Source of the DNA: UBA1413 sp964650525
Lineage (GTDB): Bacteria > Bacteroidota > Bacteroidia > Bacteroidales > Prolixibacteraceae
Assembly (NCBI GenBank): GCA_964650525.1
Contig: CAZYUA010000019.1
Coordinates: 20,122-84,121 of the forward strand
Reading direction: 5' to 3'
DNA: 64,000 nucleotides
The notes beneath the pieces are model-generated. The model searched no databases and had not been told where the DNA came from. It saw only the letters and a list, made by a program, of their open reading frames with translations. The position numbers and the translations under genes were made by a program. The first letter of the stretch is position 1, and each line of letters starts with the position of its first letter. Positions 7,765 through 15,754 of this stretch are shown in pieces.

Positions 7765-9140
7765 CGGACGACGATCACAAGCTGGATGCGCTATTCCTGA
7801 GCAAGCTGGAAGAGTACTCGCCCGGGCTTCCGGAGCAGGCCTGGGACAACATTCTTTCGGGGCTTGAGCGGTCGGGGAGGATTCGCCGGCTAAAGGCTCT
7901 CCGTTGGGCTGCTGCGGCAGCGGTGCTGGTGTTTGCCCTGGGTACGGGTTTGTGGATCCAGGGGCTGCTGGAACAGCCTGCCAACCCCGAAGCGGCCATT
8001 CCGGTCTCCGGGGAGAGGAGCTCCCCAACCCTTCCTTCCCAGACAGAAACGGCGGAAACCCTCCGGGATGCGGCAAGGCCAAGACTTGCTGCCGGGAAAC
8101 CCATTTCTGCGAACCAGGCCATGATCCCCGCCACCCTTTCCGCCGGCATAACACCCGATGCGGAAAAGCCGGTGCACCAGCGCATCACCCTGCAATCCCT
8201 GCAGCGGCTCCCGGGGCTCCTTCCTGTCGAAGATGCGGCGGAAATTCCGGAAATGGCTGCCCTGAGCCTGCCCGGCACCCGCTCGTCGGAGAGAAGCTCA
8301 CTTTCCGGCGCCTTCCCCGCTTCAGTTGTCCCCACCCGGCCGGGAAAAACCGCTCCGGCCAAAGAATCCTGGAAAGTGGGGCTTCAGGTTCAGCCTGCCT
8401 ATGCTTCCTATTCAGCCTCCTATTCAGACGATTACGGCGTTCCGGCTTCGGCGGGAGACCCCTCACGGCTGGCTTCCCTGGGCGGGGGAGTGACGGTACA
8501 GTACCAGGCGTCGCCGCGATGGCGTCTCGAGAGCGGCCTCAATTACTTCCAGGCTTCCGGGGAAACCGGCCAGCAGGGAGGGATCTTCGCCCTCAACCAA
8601 ATGGATGCTGCTCCCGGCGAAGGACTGAAGTACTACAGCTCTGCCGTGTCGCTCGATAACGGCAGCCTCGCCATGAACAGCACAGCCGGCATTATCCGGT
8701 TCAGTACCACCCCACCAAATGCCAGCCTCATCACCTCTCCGGAAACCAGCTTCAGCATGAATACGGCCCTGCTTTCCCCCGGTGAATTTACCCAGGTGTT
8801 CGATTTTATGGAGATACCCCTCACCGTCCGCTACCAGCTTCTGGATGGGGCCATCGACGTGGAAATCTTCAGCGGCATCAATACCAACCTGCTTTTTGGC
8901 AATAAGGTGTATATGGATAACCTGTCGGGACGGCGCGACATTGGTACTACCCGCGACATTTCCACGTTTAGTTTCTCCGGGCTCGCCGGTATGGGCTTCA
9001 GTGCCCCCATTGCCGGCAATTTCTCCTTTTCGCTGGAACCGCGGGCCAGCTATTTCCTGAGTTCGCTGAACCATAGCGGCGAAGTGGATTTCCGCCCCTG
9101 GAGGATCGCCGTGTTTTCAGGAATCAGCTACCAGTTTTGA
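7761..9140 (+). CDS. Sigma-coupled protein: cytoplasmic segment, TM helix and outer-membrane beta-barrel
   Basis: 459 residues starting inside the sigma stop (ATGA). Residues 1-45 are polar and contain the pattern (LDALFLSKLEEY then PEQAWDNI) seen at the start of anti-sigma-like barrel proteins that follow ECF genes in Bacteroidota. A single TM helix lies at about 47-69. A low-complexity Ala/Pro/Ser-rich linker spans about 70-200. The C-terminal ~255 residues alternate in beta-strand style and end in a terminal Phe (SGISYQF), as outer-membrane barrels do. I infer one chain joining the cytoplasm-facing sigma contact to the outer membrane, where it could sense envelope state. No known anti-sigma domain is certain here. 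Confidence 0.7.
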   Translation: MTDDDHKLDALFLSKLEEYSPGLPEQAWDNILSGLERSGRIRRLKALRWAAAAAVLVFALGTGLWIQGLLEQPANPEAAIPVSGERSSPTLPSQTETAETLRDAARPRLAAGKPISANQAMIPATLSAGITPDAEKPVHQRITLQSLQRLPGLLPVEDAAEIPEMAALSLPGTRSSERSSLSGAFPASVVPTRPGKTAPAKESWKVGLQVQPAYASYSASYSDDYGVPASAGDPSRLASLGGGVTVQYQASPRWRLESGLNYFQASGETGQQGGIFALNQMDAAPGEGLKYYSSAVSLDNGSLAMNSTAGIIRFSTTPPNASLITSPETSFSMNTALLSPGEFTQVFDFMEIPLTVRYQLLDGAIDVEIFSGINTNLLFGNKVYMDNLSGRRDIGTTRDISTFSFSGLAGMGFSAPIAGNFSFSLEPRASYFLSSLNHSGEVDFRPWRIAVFSGISYQF

Positions 9141-9225
9141 AAAACAACACCCTTCTCCCGGGAAAAAAAGTGATCCACGCAACCGGAAGGCCTTCTTTTC
9201 CTTCATAGGGTAAAACAGAAACACC

Positions 9226-10041
9226 ATGAACAAAACCCTTCTTCTGGCTGCTGCCCTGCTGCTGGCATTTGCCTCCCGCGGACAATCCGCTGCCCCCACC
9301 CTGCCCGACCGGTATGAAAAAGGAATTGTCTACCTGAAAAACGGATCGGTATTGAAAGGGAAATATCTCTTTTCGGACGACCTCCGGAAACTGCGGTTGC
9401 TGTCTGGGAAAAACAGCTGGGTTTTCAACATGGAGGAGGTGGACCGGATTTCCGGGATAGGACCGGTGGGTAGCCCGCAACCCGGACAGCCCTTCACGGC
9501 GGTCGAAAACCCGAAATGGTATAACCTCACTGAAATAGGCATCCTGGCCGGCCACAACGAAAACAACCAGCCCGCCCCCCTGGTGTTCTCCAGTTCCCTG
9601 AATTACCAGTTTCTCAAAAAACTCTCTGCCGGTGCGGGTGTGGGGGTGGAATTCATGCGGGAGACCTACCTGCCGGTGACTGTCAATCTGCAGTATAAAG
9701 TGCGCACGGCAGGATGGACCCCTTTCCTGAGCATGACCGCAGGCTACCAGGTAGCCATCGAAGACTCCCGGACCACCTATTACGACGTGGTGCCCGAGAA
9801 TGTTACCTACGACTATATTTGGTTGCCCGGCCAACCGGTCAGCCAGATCCCCTTGAAAGCACAAGGAGGACTCCTGCTCCACCCTTCCTTCGGAATCCTT
9901 AAACACTCCTGGCAGGGCATGGGGATGAGCCTCTCCTTCGGGTACCGGTTTCATCAGCTCCGGTATAAGGCTTCCGACGACTACACCATGCTGGTCGACT
10001 ATAACCGCCTTTCCCTGAAACTGGGATTGGTTATTTTTTAA
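9226..10041 (+). CDS. Secreted protein with N-terminal repeat-like domain and beta-barrel-like C-terminus
   Basis: 271 residues with a clear signal peptide (MNKTLLLAAALLLAFASRGQSA). Residues 25-75 contain YLKNGSVLKGKYL, a short beta domain found at the start of many uncharacterised Bacteroidota envelope proteins. The remaining ~190 residues alternate hydrophobic and polar residues, contain several Tyr/Phe-rich strands and end in LGLVIF, so an outer-membrane beta-barrel is likely. It lies 85 bases after the TM/barrel gene and probably belongs to the sigma operon. A CGCAACC heptamer at 9178-9184 could add an internal ECF promoter. Function unknown. Confidence 0.65.
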   Translation: MNKTLLLAAALLLAFASRGQSAAPTLPDRYEKGIVYLKNGSVLKGKYLFSDDLRKLRLLSGKNSWVFNMEEVDRISGIGPVGSPQPGQPFTAVENPKWYNLTEIGILAGHNENNQPAPLVFSSSLNYQFLKKLSAGAGVGVEFMRETYLPVTVNLQYKVRTAGWTPFLSMTAGYQVAIEDSRTTYYDVVPENVTYDYIWLPGQPVSQIPLKAQGGLLLHPSFGILKHSWQGMGMSLSFGYRFHQLRYKASDDYTMLVDYNRLSLKLGLVIF

Positions 10042-10171
10042 TAACATGCAAACCGGAACCAGAAACGATTTCCCGGCCGACCAAGGGGTTCGCTTATACG
10101 CTGGCTTTGGATGGTATTGCAACCCATATTTCCTCACAACCAATTGTAAACCAATTATTTAATACCGAACC

Positions 10172-11470
10172 ATGAACAAAAAAATGGTAAAGAGTATCCG
10201 GATCTGGGTAGTGGCTCTGACGAGCCTCGTCACCGCTTCGTGTATGGACCGCTATGTGGAAGTATTCACCGCCAATTCGCCCGTTTACATGAGTTACGAA
10301 GACCTGCGGGTGGCTGTAAAGAAAAGTGAATCGCGCGATCTTATAAACCCCGGAAAGATATACTTTAAAGACAACTTTCTTTTTGTGGTCGAAGAACTGA
10401 AGGGCGTCCACCTCATCGACCTGGCCACCCCTTCCAATCCCCGGAATACAGGATTTATCGAAATCCCGGGATGCATGGATATCGCGATCAAAAACCAGGT
10501 TCTCTTTGCCGATAGTTACATAGATCTGGTGGCCATAGACATTTCCAGCCACAGCAACATCCGGGAGGTTGCCCGGGTCGAAAAGGTTTTCCCCTATACA
10601 GTACCCCCTGCAGGAAACGGGGGCCGCATGGCCGAGGTGGATCAAGAAAAGGGGGTCGTTATTGACTGGGAAATCAAAAAAGTACGGCAGGAAATGGAAC
10701 CCGTGTATTACCCGGTATACCCCACCTGGAAAAATTATACAGAAATGGACATGTCCCATTTCAGCACCCAGTCAGGGGGTGGCGGAGCCGCAGGAAGCAC
10801 CTTTGGTATCGGGGGATCGATGGCCCGGTTCGGGTTGTACGGCGATAACCTCTATGCTGTCGATGACCACATCGTTTATATGTTCGACGTGACCGATGCG
10901 GCTGCTCCCTTCAGCATCGGGAAGGAGAGCGTGGGCTTCGGCGTGGAAACCATGTTCATCTACGGACAGCACATGTTTTTGGGAACCACCACCGGCATGC
11001 GGATCTACAGCCTTGCCATCCCCTCCTCTCCGGTCTTTGTCTCCAATTTCGTACACACCACCAGTTGCGATCCCGTAGTCATTGCAGACGGATATGCCTA
11101 CATCACCCTGCGGGGTGGCACCATATGCAACAGCACCATCAACCGGCTCGATGTGGTTCGTCTTTCCGATGACCTGAAAAACAACTACCTGGTGGCGCAA
11201 TATCCTATGACAGGCCCCTATGGCCTGGGAATTGACGGCGATATTCTCTTTGTATGCGACGGGGAGGCGGGACTCAAAGTCTTCAATGCAGCCGATAAAA
11301 CCAACATCACCGGCAATCGCATCAAAACTTTCAAAGACATCCGTACGTACGACGTGATTCCGGTAAACGGATACCTCTTCATGATCGGTGACCAGGGATT
11401 TTATCTGTACGACTATAGCAATCTGGAAGATATCAAACAGATAGGGCATATCCCGGTGGTGAAAAAATGA
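10172..11470 (+). CDS. LVIVD-repeat lipoprotein (beta-propeller-like)
   Basis: 432 residues. The N-terminal signal ends in LVTASC, so Cys24 is a likely lipidation site. The body contains several copies of the LVIVD-type repeat (for example GVHLIDLATPSNPR, LVAIDIS, and MRIYSLAIPSSPVFVSNF), which in this family builds a beta-propeller-like fold exposed at the cell surface or periplasm. A Gly/Ala-rich loop lies near residues 195-210 (SGGGGAAGS). It follows the barrel gene by 130 bases in the same direction and may be co-regulated with the sigma operon. No enzyme motif is visible; a binding or adhesion role is only a guess. Confidence 0.8.
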   Translation: MNKKMVKSIRIWVVALTSLVTASCMDRYVEVFTANSPVYMSYEDLRVAVKKSESRDLINPGKIYFKDNFLFVVEELKGVHLIDLATPSNPRNTGFIEIPGCMDIAIKNQVLFADSYIDLVAIDISSHSNIREVARVEKVFPYTVPPAGNGGRMAEVDQEKGVVIDWEIKKVRQEMEPVYYPVYPTWKNYTEMDMSHFSTQSGGGGAAGSTFGIGGSMARFGLYGDNLYAVDDHIVYMFDVTDAAAPFSIGKESVGFGVETMFIYGQHMFLGTTTGMRIYSLAIPSSPVFVSNFVHTTSCDPVVIADGYAYITLRGGTICNSTINRLDVVRLSDDLKNNYLVAQYPMTGPYGLGIDGDILFVCDGEAGLKVFNAADKTNITGNRIKTFKDIRTYDVIPVNGYLFMIGDQGFYLYDYSNLEDIKQIGHIPVVKK

Positions 11471-11563
11471 CAGGTTCAAGTGACCGCCGGGTTCATGAAG
11501 ATCCCGGCAGGAACCGGGAAACACACTCACCGGCCGGCAGAAGACACAGAGGTCGGGGGATGC

Positions 11564-11595
11564 ACCACCATGGGCCCTTCTCTGCCCTGGGTGGT
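11564..11595. terminator. Possible bidirectional hairpin between convergent genes
   Basis: ACCACC (11564-11569) pairs with GGTGGT (11590-11595), and inner GGGC pairs with GCCC, giving about 10 bp with a small internal loop. It lies in the 250-bp gap between the convergent LVIVD and aspartate kinase genes. There is no U-tract on either side, so the terminator role is weakly supported. I see nothing else in this gap. Confidence 0.3.
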
Positions 11596-11720
11596 TGTAA
11601 CCGGCTCAGAGAAAAAGCCTTAACCCTTCCTTATAACCCTCCCGGTCCTGACGCCCTCCTTGCCGGACACGCTGCGGGTAACCGGAGGTTTGGTTTCCCA
11701 AAAAGGAGCAGGACCCTGCA

Positions 11721-13043
11721 CTAAAGGTGTTCGTTCAGCAGTTTGTCGCTCAGGGTCTGAAGGGTTGACTGCTTGTGCGGGGTGGGTACCAGCACGGAAA
11801 TGTTGTAGCGGCTGCCCCCGTAAGAGATCATACGGATGGGGATGCCGTCGAGGGCATTGAAAACCCGGGAGGCAAAACCGGTTTCTTCGCGGATAATGTC
11901 GCCCACGATACAGACAATGCTCATCTCCTCATCCACCTCCACCTCCCCGAAAGCGACCAGTTCCCTGCAAATCTCCTCCAGGTAGGTACTGTTATCTATG
12001 GTAAGGGAGACGGCAACCTCGGAAGTGGAAATCATATCGATGGGGGTTTTGAACCGTTCAAAGATTTCGAAGACCCGTTTCAGGAAGCCGTAAGCCATGA
12101 GCATGCGTCCCGACCTGATTTTGATGGCGGTAATGCCGTCTTTGGCAGCTACGGCTTTGATGCCCCCTTCACCCGGGCTGTTGCTGATCAGGGTACCACT
12201 GTCGGAGGGGTTCAGGGTGTTCTTCAACCGCACCGGAATATGGTACTGCCGGGCAGGTTGGACGGTCTGGGGGTGCAGTATCTTGGCCCCGAAATAGGCA
12301 AGTTCCGCAGCTTCGAGGAACGAAAGCTGTTCTATTTTCCGGGTGTTGGTCACAAATCGGGGATCGTTGTTACGGAACCCGTCGATATCGCTCCAGATCT
12401 GGATCTCCCCGGCCTCCAGTGCCGCCCCGACCAGGGATGCGGTATAATCGCTGCCCCCTCTCTCCAGGTTGTCGATGTCGCCCTTCCTGTTCCGGCAGAT
12501 AAAACCCTGGGTAATATAGTAATCAGCAGCAGGCGCATTGCTCATCCATTCCGAGAGAAGGGTCCGGATGGCCGCCAGATCGGCCGACCGGTTCTCATCA
12601 ATACGCATGAAATCCAGGGCCGGCATCAGGATAGCCCGGTACCCGTTCTCCTGCATCAGCAGATGAAACAACTGCGTGGACAGAAGTTCCCCCTGTGCGA
12701 GGATGCTGTTGCCTCTGTTTCCATCATAGGGAACCCCTGCCAGCGAACGGAGCAGGCCGAAGACATCCCGTATGACCTCTTTTCCCTTTTCCTGCGCATC
12801 CTTCCCGGTATAGAGAGCCTCCGGAATCTTATCGTATTTTTCTTCCAGAATCCCGATCGCCCGCAACCCCTCTCCGGTTTGCCGGAGGGACAGGAGCCTG
12901 GCAATTTCCACCAGATCGTTGGTTGTTCCCGACATGGCCGATAACACAACAATCTTCGGATTCCCATCGGTGATGATCTTCATCACCCTTTTCATGTTTT
13001 CAGGCGATCCCACGGAGGTGCCGCCAAATTTCCAGACATCCAT
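11721..13043 (-). CDS. lysC: Aspartate kinase, monofunctional
   Basis: Catalyses the first step of lysine/threonine/methionine/diaminopimelate synthesis, phosphorylating aspartate with ATP. The chosen ATG at 13043 gives 440 residues beginning MDVWKFGGTSVG, the hallmark kinase N-terminus. The upstream in-frame extension to 13118 is not conserved in character and was rejected. Other landmarks are the FICRNRKGDIDNLERGGSDYTA segment of the kinase domain and two ACT-type regulatory regions in the last ~150 residues (IDMISTSEVAVSLTID and IPIRMISYGGSRYNISVLV). No homoserine dehydrogenase domain is fused. Feedback control by lysine or threonine is usual for the family but cannot be assigned. No riboswitch was recognised upstream. 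Confidence 0.95.
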   Translation of the reverse strand: MDVWKFGGTSVGSPENMKRVMKIITDGNPKIVVLSAMSGTTNDLVEIARLLSLRQTGEGLRAIGILEEKYDKIPEALYTGKDAQEKGKEVIRDVFGLLRSLAGVPYDGNRGNSILAQGELLSTQLFHLLMQENGYRAILMPALDFMRIDENRSADLAAIRTLLSEWMSNAPAADYYITQGFICRNRKGDIDNLERGGSDYTASLVGAALEAGEIQIWSDIDGFRNNDPRFVTNTRKIEQLSFLEAAELAYFGAKILHPQTVQPARQYHIPVRLKNTLNPSDSGTLISNSPGEGGIKAVAAKDGITAIKIRSGRMLMAYGFLKRVFEIFERFKTPIDMISTSEVAVSLTIDNSTYLEEICRELVAFGEVEVDEEMSIVCIVGDIIREETGFASRVFNALDGIPIRMISYGGSRYNISVLVPTPHKQSTLQTLSDKLLNEHL

Positions 13044-13227
13044 CCCTATTCTTATAATGAAATGAAAATTTTCCGGCCGTAAATATGACAATTTTCTGCA
13101 ATTTCCAGGAGTTGTCACGATAATCCGCTACAACTGTGATAAGATTTAAGATCAACTTTAGAAAAACCTGCCCTGTAATTAAGTTAAAGGAAAATTTTTG
13201 TATCTTAGAAAGAAATAACCCAAAGGG

Positions 13228-13323
13228 ATGAACCTTCACCTTGTTTCCGAAGTGGCTTCTGCAACCGGATACAGCAACCCTGCCTATATTACATTACAAA
13301 TGCAATATTTAATCCGTTGCTAA
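13228..13323 (+). pseudogene. Possible remnant of an AraC-type helix-turn-helix
   Basis: An ATG at 13228 opens 31 codons ending at TAA. The peptide includes VSEVASATGYSNPAYI, which resembles the second helix-turn-helix of AraC-family regulators (pattern VAxxxGYSNPxYF). The following FKKxFG part is absent and an in-frame stop lies just upstream at 13216. The match is short, so it may be chance. Confidence 0.3.
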
Positions 13324-13374
13324 CAAAATATTTTTCATTTCTCATGAGAAACGGCAACCGGAGGCTGTTTTTTT

Positions 13375-13404
13375 GTTGTCGGGTTGTCGGGTTATCGGGT
13401 TGTC
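13375..13404. repeat. 9-bp tandem repeat (GTTGTCGGG)
   Basis: Three full units and a partial one of GTTGTCGGG, the third with one change (GTTATCGGG). It lies just left of the GC-rich hairpin at 13437 and may be part of the same extragenic element. Confidence 0.7.
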
Positions 13405-13436
13405 TTTTTAGCGCTGAAAGTGCGAAATATGGGTAG

Positions 13437-13455
13437 CCCCGGGCAACGCCCGGGG
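13437..13455. repeat. REP-like GC-rich hairpin
   Basis: CCCCGGGC (13437-13444), loop AAC, GCCCGGGG (13448-13455): a perfect 8-bp palindromic hairpin inside a distinctive context (GCGCTGAAAGTGCGAAATAT upstream). This has the form of a repetitive extragenic palindrome. Only one copy is in this window, so dispersal is not shown. Confidence 0.45.
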
Positions 13456-13564
13456 TAAACGACGCCCCAATAACCCGGAATGTTGTTCAGCGCCACAAAC
13501 CTTCATGATCTTGAGATGACAAGCGCACAACAGCGAAGCTAAGAACAGCGCAGCGGATAACCCC

Positions 13565-14272
13565 TCAGAAACTCCCGAAAATCGCGTGCTTTTCGGAGTT
13601 GAACCAAATGGTCGAATAGACATGTAATCCCTCCCGGTTGGTGTGCAGTTTCCTTTCCAGGTACAACACCGGTTGTCCGGCCTGCAACTTCAGCAATTCT
13701 CTGATTTTATCATCGGGCAGCAAAGCTTTCAGTTTTTGTTCTCCTCCTTTGATTTCGATGCCGTAATGCTTCCTGAGGATTTCAAACAGGGATTTGTTTT
13801 CGAACGACCGTCCCGTCAGCCGGGGGATGTATATACTGGGCAGGTGGTTGATATCGTAGAACAGGGGAGCATCATCCACGATGCGCAGCCGCTCCATGTA
13901 AACGCATCCGGCCTCTTTTTCGTTCTCTGAGAGTTCAAAAGGGAAATCTGCCGGCCAGGGCATGACAACCGGTTTCTGGAGGATCCTGGTCTTCAGAAAC
14001 TGAGTACCGATCGCTATGGCTGTCCCGGCAGCCGACAAGATCCCGATGTTCAGTAAGGGTTTTCTCACGATACTTCCCTTCCCCTGTTTTTTCACGATCA
14101 ACCCATCCCTGACCAGTTCTTCCAGTGCCTGCCGCACGGTGGGACGTGCGATCTGCCATATTGCAGAAAGCTCATGTTCAGAAGGCAACAGGCATCCTTC
14201 AGCATACGTACCTGCCAGGATGTGCTTTCGGAGGGCTTCGTACACCTTGCGGTAGTGCGGCATCTCATTCAT
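13565..14272 (-). CDS. GntR-family regulator of the HutC/UTRA type
   Basis: 235 residues. The N-terminal winged helix-turn-helix (about 1-70) reads LPSEHELSAIWQIARPTVRQALEEL followed by the wing GLIVKKQGKGSIV. The C-terminal ~150 residues fit a UTRA ligand-binding domain (YMERLRIVDDAPLFYDINHL, then GQPVLYLERKLH and VYSTIWFNSEKH). It diverges from the E2/E1 dehydrogenase operon and is the obvious local regulator. Both genes have promoters overlapping or touching a near-perfect operator at 14310-14325, so repression of itself and of the dehydrogenase, relieved by a small effector, is likely. With the -7 box ending at 14278, the ATG at 14263 may be the real start instead of 14272. Confidence 0.92.
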   Translation of the reverse strand: MNEMPHYRKVYEALRKHILAGTYAEGCLLPSEHELSAIWQIARPTVRQALEELVRDGLIVKKQGKGSIVRKPLLNIGILSAAGTAIAIGTQFLKTRILQKPVVMPWPADFPFELSENEKEAGCVYMERLRIVDDAPLFYDINHLPSIYIPRLTGRSFENKSLFEILRKHYGIEIKGGEQKLKALLPDDKIRELLKLQAGQPVLYLERKLHTNREGLHVYSTIWFNSEKHAIFGSF

Positions 14273-14277
14273 GGGAA

Positions 14278-14309
14278 CAAAGTTAAAAATTATTTAAACA
14301 TTTTTACAA
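14278..14309 (-). promoter_or_regulatory. Promoter of the gntR gene
   Basis: The minus strand has TTG at 14309-14307, a 21-base spacer, and TAACTTTG at 14285-14278, a full -33/-7 match. The operator at 14310-14325 abuts its -33 element. Confidence 0.65.
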
Positions 14310-14325
14310 ACTTGTATATACAGGT
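14310..14325. promoter_or_regulatory. Operator candidate for the GntR/HutC-type regulator
   Basis: ACTTGTATATACAGGT is a 16-bp inverted repeat with a single mismatched pair, around the self-complementary core GTATATAC. The HutC-type GntR consensus has the form GTxTAxAC, so this fits the adjacent regulator's class. It overlaps the -33 TTG of the E2 promoter (14312-14314) and abuts the -33 of gntR, so bound protein could block both. Confidence 0.7.
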
Positions 14326-14343
14326 AATTTATTTTTACCTTTG
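14312..14343 (+). promoter_or_regulatory. Promoter of the 2-oxoacid dehydrogenase operon
   Basis: TTG at 14312-14314, a 21-base spacer, TACCTTTG at 14336-14343: a full match to the Bacteroidota promoter. It leaves a leader of about 100 bases before the ATG at 14447. The -33 element lies inside the operator. Confidence 0.65.
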
Positions 14344-14446
14344 TCACATTACATGAAGTGGCTACGATTAATTCTTGATTATCTGAAATTTAGTCAGATC
14401 ATCCCGAAGGAGTAAGTTGTAAGTACAAGTTTTAAATATAAAAGAA

Positions 14447-15754
14447 ATGGCAACACCGGTAATCATGCCCCGCCAGGGCCAGTCGGTCGAAACCTGCATT
14501 TTGGGCCAGTGGTACAAGGAAGTGGGTGAAGTGGTAGTTTCGGGCGAGCCTCTTTTCTCGTACGAAACCGATAAGGCATCGTTTGAGGAGGAAGCCAAAA
14601 CCGACGGTTTTTTGCTGGAGCGTTATTTTAACGCGGGAGATGAAGTCCCGGTGCTGGCAGAAATGGCGGTCATAGGGGAAGCAGGAGAGGTGCTGCCCGG
14701 CAGGGGTGAAAATCAGGAGCCTGAAATACCAGGAAAGAAGGAGGAGGAATCAGCCAAGGTAGTGGAGTTCCGGATGGCTCCGGAAACATTGCCGGGGAGG
14801 ATTTCGATTTCGCCGCTTGCCAGGAACATGGCGCTGGCCATGGGTGTGGATATGGCCAGTGTGGAAGGCAGCGGGCCCCACGGTAGAATCATTGCGCGCG
14901 ATGTGGCGGCAGCCGGCAAGAACCCGGCTTTACAGGGAAAGCATTCAACAGGTGAAGAACAAGCTGAAGTTCCTGTTCCGGCGGCAAAGACTGCGGGCGC
15001 GGAAGGCGGGCCCATCCCGGGTGCCGGTCGTCCACCGGTTGCCGGCAGTGTTGCAGAGGGCGGTTTTGTCGACAAACCCGTTTCCCACATCCGGAAACTG
15101 ATTGCGAAAGCCATGCACCAATCGCTCCAGAATTCTGCCCAGCTTACGCACCACCTCAGTGCCGATGCGCGCAGACTGGTAGCGCAGCGCCAGATGTTTA
15201 AACTGGCTTTTGAATCAGGATCAGCCAAAGACAACATCACCATCAACGATCTGGTATGTTATGCAGTGATCCGTGCCCTGAAAAAATTCCCGCTGGCCAA
15301 TGCCCATTATCTGGGTGACAGGATCCGGTATTTCAGTTCCGTCCATCTGGGAGTGGCCGTAGACACCGAAAGAGGGCTGATGGTGCCCGCCCTGCAGCAT
15401 GCCGACGACCTGTCACTGACGGGATTGTCGTCTCGGCTCCGCCAGGTCACCGGAGAGTGCCGGAAAGGGAATATCAATCCGGACCTCCTGAATCCGGAGG
15501 CAGCGTCGTTTACGGTATCCAATCTGGGAAACTACGGGGTGGAGATGTTCACACCGGTCATCAACCTTCCGCAAACGGCTATTCTCGGGGTTTGCGCCAT
15601 CGTGCCGCGTCCGGTGGATACCGGCGGCGGAGCCTATGCCATCGTTCCGGTCATCGGACTCTCCCTCACTTACGACCACCGGGCCCTCGATGGAGGTGAA
15701 GCCACACGGTTCCTGGCCGAAATCCGCAAACGAATAGAAGCATTGGAAGTTTAA
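14447..15754 (+). CDS. Dihydrolipoamide acyltransferase (E2) of a 2-oxoacid dehydrogenase complex
   Basis: Transfers the acyl group from the E1-bound intermediate through its lipoyl arm to CoA. Domains in order: lipoyl domain (1-80) with the lipoylated Lys43 in YETDKAS; a Pro/Ala/Gly-rich linker; a peripheral-subunit-binding domain at about 120-155 (ISPLARNMALAMGVDM and GPHGRIIARDV); a second linker; and the catalytic domain (about 205-435) ending with DHRALDGG, where His411 and Asp415 are catalytic. Divergent from gntR, whose operator overlaps its promoter. Its partner E1 lies 542 bases downstream, beyond an inserted four-helix-bundle gene. The natural substrate (pyruvate, acetoin or branched-chain acids) cannot be decided here. 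Confidence 0.93.
   Translation: MATPVIMPRQGQSVETCILGQWYKEVGEVVVSGEPLFSYETDKASFEEEAKTDGFLLERYFNAGDEVPVLAEMAVIGEAGEVLPGRGENQEPEIPGKKEEESAKVVEFRMAPETLPGRISISPLARNMALAMGVDMASVEGSGPHGRIIARDVAAAGKNPALQGKHSTGEEQAEVPVPAAKTAGAEGGPIPGAGRPPVAGSVAEGGFVDKPVSHIRKLIAKAMHQSLQNSAQLTHHLSADARRLVAQRQMFKLAFESGSAKDNITINDLVCYAVIRALKKFPLANAHYLGDRIRYFSSVHLGVAVDTERGLMVPALQHADDLSLTGLSSRLRQVTGECRKGNINPDLLNPEAASFTVSNLGNYGVEMFTPVINLPQTAILGVCAIVPRPVDTGGGAYAIVPVIGLSLTYDHRALDGGEATRFLAEIRKRIEALEV

Larger units (their letters stand above)
13044..13564. other. Long intergenic region between lysC and gntR (521 bp)
   Basis: No intact gene. It contains a 31-codon open frame at 13228-13323 resembling part of an AraC-type helix-turn-helix, a 9-base tandem repeat (13375-13404), and an 8-bp GC-rich hairpin (13437-13455). 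The final ~110 bases have no recognisable content. Much of it looks like degenerate or repeat-derived DNA. Confidence 0.55.

Noticed and set aside
13044..13227. Lysine riboswitch before lysC
   Set aside because: I found no recognisable conserved aptamer sequences in the bases upstream of lysC, and no matching terminator/antiterminator pair.
13408..13623. 71-codon minus-strand frame through the GC-rich hairpin
   Set aside because: It overlaps the end of the gntR gene and its composition comes from the hairpin and repeats.
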